Assembly: GCF_029867415.1 (NCBI RefSeq)
Contig: NC_081180.1
Coordinates: 235,391,761 to 235,455,760 of the forward strand
Length of the DNA: 64,000 bases
Direction: 5' to 3'
Source: Vicia villosa
Taxonomy: Eukaryota; Streptophyta; Magnoliopsida; Fabales; Fabaceae
Of this stretch, positions 45,901 through 55,370 are shown piece after piece (within the stretch, counting starts at the first letter, position 1; each line of letters opens with the position of its first letter). Below the pieces are notes generated by a model. That model ran no database searches and was not told the DNA's origin. It saw only the letters and a program-made list of their open reading frames with translations. A program made the position numbers and the translations under genes.

Positions 45901-46240
45901 TCTGACTTCTCCATTGCACCGAGGAGGTATGTAGGCCCAAAGCTTAACGCTTTGCCGAGCTTATTTTAAAAATAAAACAAACCGTTTTTAGCACACACAC
46001 AACACAGATTTTCAAAAAGGTTCCCGTGGAGTACCACGGATATGAGGGGTGCTTTAAACCTTCCCCTCATATAATCAACACCCGAACCTGAGTTCTCTTT
46101 CTTGTTTTAAAAAAACAAAACTTTGGGTTTTACGTTCTTTTCCCTTTTCCTTTGAAAAAATAAAGCGCGGTGGCGATTTCAAAACGGAATATTGATTCGA
46201 GTCAATCCCATGGCTTCGATGTCAGATTTTCCCCGCTACA
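42997..46240 (+). repeat. Element F 3' LTR (3244 bp)
   Basis: Nearly identical to the 5' LTR; about 18-20 differences scattered along the length. Two of these break copies of the GGAAATCGATTTCC motif (near 43980 and 44002). It is followed by the CCATG target duplication and the resumption of LTR B. Confidence 0.92.
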
Positions 46241-46245
46241 CCATG

Positions 46246-47769
46246 TTTGCTTATCCTCAGCAAGAGTCAGCCTTCATCTTGGGCTTTAAACAAGAAGTCT
46301 CCACTAGATAATCTTTCTGCCATTCATTTCAATAAAAACCCCTGGAAAGGGTTAGCCTCCACACATTCTATCATTTTAACAAAAACCCCTGGAAAGGGTT
46401 AGCCTCCAAATCATTCAATCATTTTAACAAAAAACCCCTGGAAAGGGTTAGCCTCCAATATCAGTCCTTCAAAAACCAAAGATTCATTCTCTTAGGAGAT
46501 AATTTCCCCAAAAGAGTCAAAATCCCCAGAAAGGGTCAGTCTCCAAAAACATGATAAAATCAGTCTTTTAACAGACATCTTCTCCAGCTAAGATAAATTC
46601 CCTAAAAAAGAGTCAGCCTCAATTCTGGGCTTTGTACAAATCACCAAATAAAATCCATCAAAATAAACACTCTTCAATAAGAGTCAGCCTCAATTCTGGG
46701 CTTTGTACAGAACACCAAAAACTCCTTAATTTAAATTCTCCCCAGTAGAGTTATCATTTCAATAAGTCAATAAACCAATCAAAAAGCCTCAAGCTTGGGC
46801 CTCATGCAAGCCAGCTAAAGTCAAATCTTTTATACAGTAGATAGACATAGCTTATCTCTATAGAGAGATATTTTTACTACTCTACCACATTCAAACAAAC
46901 AAACATTTCAACATTTCAATTTCAATTTCAATCAAGTCTCCCATTTAGGATTTTGAAAGGCATGAGCTGGCAGTAAAACCCAGACATGTGGTAACTTTCC
47001 CTAATTTGGATGAGCATCTTTCTTTCATTTAAGAGGCATTTGACTGGTATACTTGCACATACACAAGTAAGGTCCCCCTCTTGAATGAAATTAATTCAGT
47101 TATTCTGTCACTCCTTTAAATGTTTGTGGTAGAATAGTAGAAATACCTCTCTGTAAAGATGATTTCATGTCTCTTTATTGTAAACAGAGATTTAATTCAA
47201 AGCTTCAACCTTGAGCTTCAAGCAAGGCACCAAAAATAATTAATTTCCCTAGTTAGTTCCCCGAACTACATTAAGCTCTGACTTCCACTAGGGATATGTA
47301 GGCATGAGGTTCACAAGGAATCTTAGCGAGCTAATAAAATACCAAAAATAGTCAGTTTGTCTATCTGTCTGTCTTTCTCAAATCAATTCAATTCCTTCTC
47401 CTAACACAAAGGAGAAACTTTCCCAATCATTAGCAGCAAACACAATCACAATGACACAGAGAAGGTTCCTGTAGAATACTACAGATATGTAGGGTGTTTA
47501 AACACTTCCCTATGTATAACCGACCCCCCGGACTCCAGAATTTCTAGTCTAGGTGAAATCCCCACACTTAGCAAACTCTTAGGGTTTAGTTGAGATCTTT
47601 TTTTCCCTTTCCTACTCGTAGGACAATAAGAAAGTTCCAATGATATCGTAGGAAGAACTAAAACAAAATTCATCCCACCACGGGCGCATTCTCCTTCCAA
47701 ATTTCGCGTGAAGGGTCTAGCGTGCCGTCCTCTCAAGTGATACGGGGAGGTAAAAAAACGACAACCACA
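46246..47769 (+). mobile_element. Ogre-like solo LTR B, right part
   Basis: Continues LTR B after element F, with repeats of CCTGGAAAGGGTTAGCCTCC (46340-46460) and GTCAGCCTCAATTCTGGGC (46610-46700), and the conserved end block. It ends AACCACA at 47769, followed by the CTATG target duplication. Open frames on the minus strand here lie in the LTR end block and are not genes. Confidence 0.87.
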
Positions 47770-47774
47770 CTATG

Positions 47775-48028
47775 TATAACCGACCCCCCGAACTCCAGAA
47801 CTTCTAGTCTAGGTGAATCCCCACACTTAGCAAACTCCTAGGGTTTATTTGAGATCTTTTTCCCCTTTTCCTACTCGTAGGATAATTAAAAAGTTTGTGT
47901 GATATCGTAGGAAGAATTGAAACAAAATTCATCCTGCCACGGGCGCATTCTCCTTCCAAATTTCGCGTGAAGGGTCTAGCGTGCCGTCCTCCCAAGTGAA
48001 ACGGGGATGTAAAAAAAACGACACCACA
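47775..48028 (+). mobile_element. Ogre-like solo LTR A, right end
   Basis: The last 254 bp of LTR A, which also form a near-duplicate of the end of LTR B (47515-47769), so two LTR ends appear in tandem. Ends CGACACCACA. GTGCC follows as target duplication. Confidence 0.87.
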
Positions 48029-48033
48029 GTGCC

Positions 48034-48620
48034 TTGCTTGAAGCTCAAGGTTGAAGCTTGAATTAAATCTCTGTTTACGGTGAAGAGACATGAAGTCATC
48101 TTTACAGAGAGGTATTTCTACTATTCCACCACAAACATTTAAAGTGACAGAAAAGCTGAACTCATTTCATTAAGAGAGGGACCTTACTTGTGTATGTCCA
48201 AGTATACCAGTCAAATGTCTCTTGAATGAAAGAAAGATTCTCAACCAAATTAGGGAAAGTTACACATGCCTGGGTTAACTAGCCAGAGCATGTCTTTCAA
48301 AATCCTAAACGGGAGAATGATTAAAATTGAAATTGAAATGTTTGTTTGTTTGTTTGAATGTGGTGAGATAGGAGAAATATCTCTCTATAGAGATAAACTA
48401 TGTCTATCTACTGTATGAAAGATTTGTTTTTAGCTGGCTTGTATGAGGCCCAAGCTTGAGGCTTTTTTGATTGATTTTATTGACTCTGGGAGATGACTCC
48501 ACTGAAAATTAACTTAAACTAAGAAATTTTGTGTTCTATACCAAGCCTAGAATTGAGGCTGACTCTAGCTGGAGAGTGTTTATTTTGTTTTATTGATTGA
48601 AAAGTTTATTTTAGTGTTAT
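48034..48620 (-). mobile_element. Ogre-like LTR C, second visible part (minus strand)
   Basis: Continues LTR C after the LTR A insertion, colinear with LTR E (63470-64000). It is interrupted at 48621 by element G. Sequence GTTAT (48616-48620) is the presumed target site. The rest of LTR C lies beyond the window. Confidence 0.78.
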
Positions 48621-51600
48621 TGTGGACCTCGGTTTTTTGCCATACCTCTCGCGGAGAGATACGCGAACTGACTCTTTTTTGTTTCTGCTTTTGTATTTGA
48701 AAATCAGAGAGTCGCCACCGACCTTTTATTTCATCCAATTAAGGAAAGGTTTATAAAAGAAACAGAAAAAAGACCTTTAAGAAATTCTGGGTAAGGGGGT
48801 AGATTATACAAAGGGAAGGTGTTAGCACCCTTTGTATCCATGGTTATCCATGGGCTCTTTAATTTGCTTAGCTCACTTGTTTTCAATTGCTTTTAAATGC
48901 TCGTATGTGGTTTGAAATACCTTTGTAAATTGAATTTGTAATGATCCTTGTGCGGATGTATACAAAGTGTTTTTATCTTTCTGAAGATGCTTTGGAAAAA
49001 AGAGCGTTAACTTCGTAATGATCCTTGTTTGGATATATACAAAGTATTGTCTTTTTGAAAGTTTTATTTTGAAAAACAATGATATATGAGAGATTTGTTT
49101 GTTTTGATTTGAGCAAGAAAATTAGGAGGTCTACCCTGAGTTATAAGGTCTTTATCCTATTTCCTTTAAAAATCTATCCTTTCACCGGATATAAACAAAA
49201 GTTCGATTTTGTGTTTGAAATAATAGAATGTGACTTTGATTTTGAATAGAATAAGAAAGGGATTACCTTAAGAGGTGCAAATGTGATTGTGTTTTGATTC
49301 AGGTATTTTATCTTTGAAGTTAGTGATCTAACGGTTCAATTTTATCTTCAGCATACACGCAGTTTATATGTGCGGGAATTTAAAATGCGGAAATGTAAAA
49401 TGCGGAAAGTAAATCTACGCTATTACATCGATTGTGCAGGAAATGTAAACTACGCTATTTACATGAATTTGACAACCTATACATTTATCTAGGAATTTAA
49501 ATTGCAAGAAATATAAAAGAAATGTTTTTGGATTTTTTATGATTGATTTAATTATAATTAATGCATGATTAATTAAATTAAAATGAGGAAAAAGATGAAA
49601 ATAAATTTCAAACCTAAAAATTAAGTTCAAAATATGTTCAAAATGCTTTTTAATTAATTTTAAAACAAAACTAATTTTTTTGGAATTTTTGAAATTGATT
49701 TGAAATTGATTAAGTTAATTAATACATAATTATACAAATAATTATACAAATAATTAAAATTTAAAGAGAAAATTATTCAAAATATGTACAAAATTAGTTT
49801 ATAATATATAAACAATATTTAATATGAAGAACAATTTTTTTATGATTTTTTTGATTGGTTGAAAATAATTAAAAGATAAATATATGCATATTATCTAATT
49901 AATTATACAAAATATTTAAATTATGGAGAAAAATAAAATACTTTTATACCAAAAAATAAAACATTATTTTAGAAACTTAAAAATATTTTTTGTGTATTTT
50001 TTGGATTTTTAAAACTATTTTTAATTAATTTAACAAAGAGATTTAAAAAAATAGAAAATAAAAAGATAATAATCAGGTGTGGTATTTAATGAAGACCATG
50101 ATAAGGATGAGTGTTTTGATGCGTTGGATTTAGAGTTTAATGAGATCAGACGGCCCGGATATTGAGGTCACATGGAAAGATGATGGAAAGCGCACATGGG
50201 AACCCAGGATTCAAAAACACTGGCGCGCGCGTTCTATCCAATGAGGTGAGGACACCTCATCGTCTTCAACCTCCAGCCAGCACCTTTAATAGCGTTTTTG
50301 TAATAAAAGCGCTGTAATAGATACGTTCTAAACCTGCAAAATAGCGAATAGGGTCAAACATGAATATAAATTTGGTGCGACATGCCCATTCGATTCGTCT
50401 CAATCTACTGAATTCAACCATGCCCTTAATTTGTCCTATTTTTGGCTCTAACGAAGAACCCTGAATTTGAACTAAGAAACCCTAAAATGGTAGTTTCGTG
50501 TACAGGCCCCCAAACTTTAATTAAATGTCCAGAAATGATCAGGACATTAAGCTAAGTTCAAATATATGTCTACATGTTGTTAAACATGCCTGAATGATCA
50601 GATACAAGTTGGTTTTATTTTGAATAAATCGTGACCTGTAGTGCTTAGTTCAGTAGGTTTCAAGGCTGGGAAATGATTGGAATAGGTTCAGTGGTACTTG
50701 AGGAAGGAGTTTGAATGTTTAGTTTGTATTGAAACTGACTTGAATTCAAAATTCGAATTTGGAATTTCTTTGAAAAATTTAAGCGATTACAAGTATAGTT
50801 ACAAGCATAGATTCTCTTCTGAATTCGTGGTTTTTTATTTGTGAAGTACTCTAAGCTATTTATAAGCTATGTTGTGCTTAGAATTAAAGCCAAGAAGCCT
50901 TTGGTTGCCTTTGTTGAATTCTTGATTTTTAAATATTAAAACCTTTGAATTGTTGACCAAGTCTTGCTTCTCTTCAATGCTCTTGCCTTGTACTTCAATC
51001 TTCTGCAGAAAATTAAAGATTCTTGGATGACTCGTGCTTAGAAACTAAGCTATCCATTATCCTTCCATTTTCCATTTTCATTTAATCTTAAAATAGAATA
51101 AAATTAAACAAAAAATGGATAAAAATGGTGTGGGATTTGTCTTGGTCGTGGGAGGCCCATAATATCATGGCAAACATGTTTGAACCATGAAAACTTGGCC
51201 CCATTTGGAAAAAATACATTTTTGAGCAATGTTGGTTTTATGCATTTTCCCTAAATTTAGCCAACTTCAACAAGGTGTAAATCCCTCAATTTTTGTCATA
51301 TGAAGGAGATCTTGCACTTTTTGGAAACCTCAAAGAGTCCTATAAGAAATGTCTTTGGTCTCATGTCAAAATGATTTTTGATGCTCCTTGTGTGTCCTTT
51401 TGAAAAAAGTGTCTTTTTGTTGACTTTGAAAATGACCTGTAATGTCTTTGTTCATATTTTTCAAATGGTGAATGTACTGACCATGGGATCAATTGCATTT
51501 GAAAGATAATTGAATTTCCTTCAAAATGAGCTTTGGTTTGAATTTTTTGGATGAAGGATGAGAGAGTTATGACCAGTCAAAGTTCAGTTGACTTTTTAGG

Positions 51601-52470
51601 AGAAAACCCTAATTTTGAATCTTAGGGTTTTGTTGATTTTTGATCTTTCCTTGATGAATTATGATCATCCAATGATCAAATGATGAATCCTTTGACAAAA
51701 TATGGATGTTGACAAAAAATTTCATTTTTGACTGTCTGTTGACTTTTTTGGTCAAACGGGTCGTCTGTTGACTGTTTGAGCTGCTGACGGTGCGTCTGAG
51801 TGAATTGAAGTTTGAAAATTTGTATGATGGTACTTTGAGATGTATGGAGGTCCATGAAATCCATTTGAGGTCTCAAAAACTTGTTTCTCCTGAAAAAACA
51901 AGAAACCCTAATTAGGGACTGTTTGTGTAGGAGACAGTTAAGCGTACCTGATTTTTGTGCAGTGCTGAGTCTCTGCTAATCATGTGATATTCAGAAGACT
52001 TCTAGGACAAAATTCTTGGAATTTTGAAATTGCAAAAGTTTGATTTGATTGATGGTACAAAGCACTGAGAATTGTACTGCCAGCAGTTTGACTGTCAACT
52101 GACTGTTCAGGCATTAATGCAGCAGTTAGAGTGAAAAATCAACAGTCAAAGTTAATTTTCTTTTTGTTGTTTTTGTTTTATATGAAAGATAAAATTTTAT
52201 TTACATGACTTGTTAAAAACACAGACATAATAAATAACTTAATATTTACTGTACGCGAGCAAAATTACCGATAACAGCCCTGAAAAACATTTAATGCACA
52301 GAAAAATAAATATTTGACTGGCAGAAAACACACAAAATATTATTTGAATAATTAAGCAACAGTATGACAAATAGTACAACATTTAATACTGACAGTACAA
52401 ATATTACATACTATATTGAACAGTACGACGAGTAAACGGTACATCTAAGAAATAAGAGATACGGCAAACA

Positions 52471-52638
52471 TTAAGAATGACGATTAATAACCCATGCTAC
52501 AAACAATAACATGTAGATGATTGGGAGTGCAAGCATCCCAGGTCCACAGTTTTCAGGGCTATGTAGACAGAAGAAAGACATGATTACCACCACAACGGTG
52601 ATGACCATAAGAAAACACGTTTCCCACCGCTTCGCCAT
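52471..52638 (-). CDS. LTR-encoded two-span membrane microprotein, 55 aa (hypothetical)
   Basis: On the minus strand an ATG at 52638 opens 55 codons ending in TAA at 52473-52471. A TATA box lies about 92 nt upstream, and no other ATG occurs between the box and this start, so it would be the first ORF on an LTR-driven transcript. The product has a short basic N-terminus (MAKRW), a strongly hydrophobic stretch at about residues 8-25 (rich in Val, Ile, Phe), a polar turn with Pro, Cys and Gly (residues 26-34), a second hydrophobic stretch at about 35-50, and a basic end (NRHS). This suggests a helical hairpin in a membrane. I recognise no family. It may be a chance frame; conservation across copies is the test. 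Confidence 0.45.
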   Translation of the reverse strand: MAKRWETCFLMVITVVVVIMSFFCLHSPENCGPGMLALPIIYMLLFVAWVINRHS

Positions 52639-52729
52639 TTTGTCGGGGAAGAAGAAAGAATGGATATGAAGTAGAAATTTGAGAGATGATTTAGAATTTG
52701 ATGTGAGATTTTATGGAAAAAATGAGAGG

Positions 52730-52737
52730 TATTTATA
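52730..52737 (-). promoter_or_regulatory. TATA box of element G LTR
   Basis: TATAAATA on the minus strand, about 540 bp into the LTR, upstream of the microprotein ORF. Confidence 0.6.
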
Positions 52738-53276
52738 GAATGAAAAGAAGGATAGAGACGTTGGGGAATGAAGTGATTTCGTACAAAAAGGAAAATTTGA
52801 GTGGAAGTAAGATTTGAAAGAAAGTGTATGATAGTGTTGGGAAAAAGAGATGTATAGAATAAAGTTAAGATTTGATTTTAAAAAAAAAAGATTTGAAGAT
52901 ATTTTGAAAATAATGGAATATAGTACAAAAGTTAGTGGGAAACAAAAATTAGTAATAATTTACTTGTTTACCAGTACAGTTTGAATCCTCGACTCTGCAC
53001 CTGCAAAAGATTTAGTTCTGTACCAATTGCGTCAGTACTATTTATTTGTAAATAAATATCAAATAAATAGCGTGTGTGAAGTAATAAACAGTAACTGGCA
53101 TTTGCGTAAGAATAAATTCGACAGCGAGCCAAAATACTGTATAAGAACAATTCTAAAAACTAAGTATTTCATATGTCAGGATATTTATGAATAAAAATCC
53201 ATGATTATATGAAACTCCTAATTTTTAGATTGGAGTTTTCTTGAAAAAAGATGCGGGCAAATTTTGGGGTATAACA

Positions 53277-53290
53277 GTTGCCCCTATTCA
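53277..53290 (-). promoter_or_regulatory. Polypurine tract of element G
   Basis: On the minus strand GAATAGGGGCAAC directly precedes the LTR start, matching the tract of element F. Confidence 0.7.
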
Positions 53291-53549
53291 ATCTTCTTAA
53301 ACTTGAAGAGATTGTCTGAAATCTGAAGGTGGAAGATGATTGAATACTTAGATGCCCTGAAAATTTGCACTTACCTTGATCGGAAGAGATGTTGGAAATT
53401 GTGTTTGAATGTTGTCTTAGAAATGTTGTTGGCAGATTGAAACATAACCTGAGATGGGCTTTCAGATGCCACCTGGAAAATATGTTGATGGTTTGTTCAT
53501 CAGAATGAATCCATTGATTATATCTTGATGAAGGATTTGAAAGTCTTTG

Positions 53550-53938
53550 TGTTGACTGTTTCGGAACCGTCCAAGGTTACCGCTTTAAGTCTAGGAGGAT
53601 GATCGTTACGGAACTTGTCCAAAATTTTTCCGTTTTAGATTTTGGAAGTTGATCATTGTGGAATCGTCTGAGGTATCAGCTTTAGATCTGTGTTGGTAGA
53701 TCGTTCTAGAACCGTCTGAGGTATCAGCTTTAGATCTTCGATGGTAGATCGTTTTGGAACCGTCTGAGGCATCAGCTTTAGATCTGTGTTGGTAGATCGT
53801 TCTGGAACCGTCTGAGGTATCAGCTTTAGATCTTCGATGGTAGATCGTTCTGGAACCGTCTGAGGTATCAGCTTTAGATCTGTGGTGGTAGATCGTTCTG
53901 GAACTGTCTGAGGTATCAGCTTTAGATCTGTGTTGCTT
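53550..53938 (-). repeat. 48-bp tandem repeat, about 8 copies, element G 3' UTR
   Basis: The unit contains CCGTCTGAGGTATCAGC and TAGATCGTTC on the plus strand at exact 48-bp spacing (for example 53712 and 53759). Copies near 53550-53650 are degenerate. Confidence 0.88.
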
Positions 53939-54205
53939 GTTTTTTGAGTTGATAAGTGATTTGGAAAGAGAGATCTTTTCAGAATGAATCTTCGGCTTGG
54001 TTATATCTGAGAGGACTGCTTATCTGAAAAGAATTCAGTGGAACACTACATGTGATTGAGAACATCTTTGTTGAAGATATCCGTCTGCCTGAAAAAATCA
54101 AGTTAGTGATATGCAATGTTTATGATGCATGTAATGTAAGATATTCTCGAGCTAAAGGAGAAATATGCATGTTATGTTGTGTATGAATATGTGTATGAAT
54201 ATGCG

Positions 54206-54359
54206 CATGATGCATGATGTATGATGTATGATGTATGATGTATTATGTATGATGTATGATGTATGATGTATGATGTATGATGTATGATGTATGATGTATG
54301 ATGTATGATGTATGATGTATGATATATGATGTATGATATATGATGTATGATGTATGATG
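54206..54359. repeat. (TGATGTA)n heptamer microsatellite
   Basis: About 20 nearly perfect copies of a 7-bp unit within the element G 3' region. Confidence 0.92.
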
Positions 54360-55200
54360 TGAGCGTGTCAAGCTTCTATTTGGGAAAATAAATTCCCGCT
54401 ATTCATCTGGATATGACTATATTGTGATTGTTGATGATCTTTTGTCTTGTTTGAGTACCCTCGGCTGGGGAACTTCTTTGAGAACCATGGTACTCTGTTG
54501 AAGGATCTTTGACTACCGCTTGGGAATGAAAGGTAGTTGGAAGTTCTGATTTTGATGCCCTTTTAAGTGGGAATGAGGAAGATGCATAATCCTCCAATGC
54601 ACTATCTGACCAAGTCTTGGTGTGGAGATCACACCTTCCGAGAATAGCAATCTGGAACAGCCCTGCTGGGGGATAAGATTTCTTGAATCACTTCGTTTAG
54701 AAATCTTTTTGAGGAATCTGCTGAGAAATGTATTTCTCTTGGGATTTTTCTTCTGATGCTAGATTCGGGATGATGTCCAGATGATTGGGACATTACCTGA
54801 ATGCTATTCCTGTTTTTCTTTTGGTAAACATCAATCATATTCAAATGCACATGTTCATTCAAAATTATCATTGGGACGTTTACGTATTCAAAACAGAAAA
54901 AGTGAAAATGTTGATTTTGAGCCTAAGCTGCATTGAAAAAGAGGCATGATAGGCTGATTAGTACAGGGAGACAACAATCCTAGAAGTAGGAAATTGTCAT
55001 AAAGCTTTGGAAAATATTTATAAAGATAGATAGCTATGTGAAAACAATCCTGTCAAGTTTTAATTCTGCTATTGCCAATCTGTCTTCGAGCATCTCATCC
55101 CTCACTTGTTGGAAGAAAGTGATTTGGACTGATCAGTGTCTTCGATGTGTTGAATCTTGACGGTGAGTAGGCAGCTGAACGGAACATAGTTGTACGCTTT
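54360..55200 (-). other. Element G 3' untranslated region, non-repetitive part
   Basis: No gene is supported. Short minus frames at 54403-54597 and 54629-54871 show no conserved features and lie between the integrase stop and the tandem repeats, where Tat elements have non-coding sequence. Confidence 0.5.
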
Positions 55201-55217
55201 ATTCCCTAACTTTTGCC

Positions 55218-55357
55218 TAGGCTGCCCTTTCAGGTTTTCAGCCTACCAGGATGATTTTATTTAGTCTCTAATTTTTGCCTGGATCGCCCTTTCGGGTTTT
55301 CGATCCACCGAGACGCTCATTTTTTGCCTAAGTTGCCCTTTCAGGTTTTCAACTTAG
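55218..55357 (-). ncRNA. Triple GNRA-hairpin cassette after integrase stop, element G
   Basis: In transcript order the hairpins are 55357-55328, 55307-55280 and 55245-55218, starting 13 nt after the pol stop. Stems are perfect: CTAAGTTG/CAACTTAG, TGGATCG/CGATCCA and TAGGCTG/CAGCCTA. Each encloses AAAA and CCY-GAAA-GGG. Compared with element F, several stem positions changed on both sides or from G-U to Watson-Crick pairs, so pairing is preserved rather than sequence. The function is unknown. Confidence 0.68.
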
Positions 55358-55370
55358 CGAGCTTTTCTTT

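Larger units (their letters stand above)
31330..46240 (+). mobile_element. Tat-lineage Ty3/gypsy element F, complete structure, non-autonomous
   Basis: 14,911 bp flanked by the target duplication CCATG (31325-31329 and 46241-46245). Components: LTRs 31330-34572 and 42997-46240, tRNA-Arg-type primer-binding site, a small coiled-coil ORF, gag, a short intron, RT-RNase H-second RNase H-integrase, a hairpin cassette, a tandem-repeat 3' region and a polypurine tract. The two LTRs differ by about 18-20 changes by eye (0.6%). The protease region is absent, gag is shortened and pol has one TAG, so the copy cannot be autonomous. Confidence 0.93.
48621..53276 (-). repeat. Element G 3' LTR (4656 bp)
   Basis: On the minus strand it begins TGTTATACCCC at 53276 and ends GGTCCACA at 48621. 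It has a TATA box at 52737-52730 and a 55-codon ORF just downstream. The remainder is AT-rich (notably 49480-50080) without genes; minus frames at 48873-49079, 49415-49630, 51676-51876 and 52968-53150 have no family features. Confidence 0.82.

Noticed and set aside
21844..47769. Interpretation of LTRs A and B as the two LTRs of one element with F as its interior
   Set aside because: The target duplications GTGCC, CTATG and CCATG each close separately, and F has its own pair of LTRs.
47479..48091. Two similar minus-strand ORFs (85 and 95 codons)
   Set aside because: They are the duplicated Ogre LTR end block, not related genes.
53550..53938. Regular 48-bp repeats resembling a CRISPR array
   Set aside because: No unique spacers between constant repeats; a plant retroelement 3' tandem repeat.
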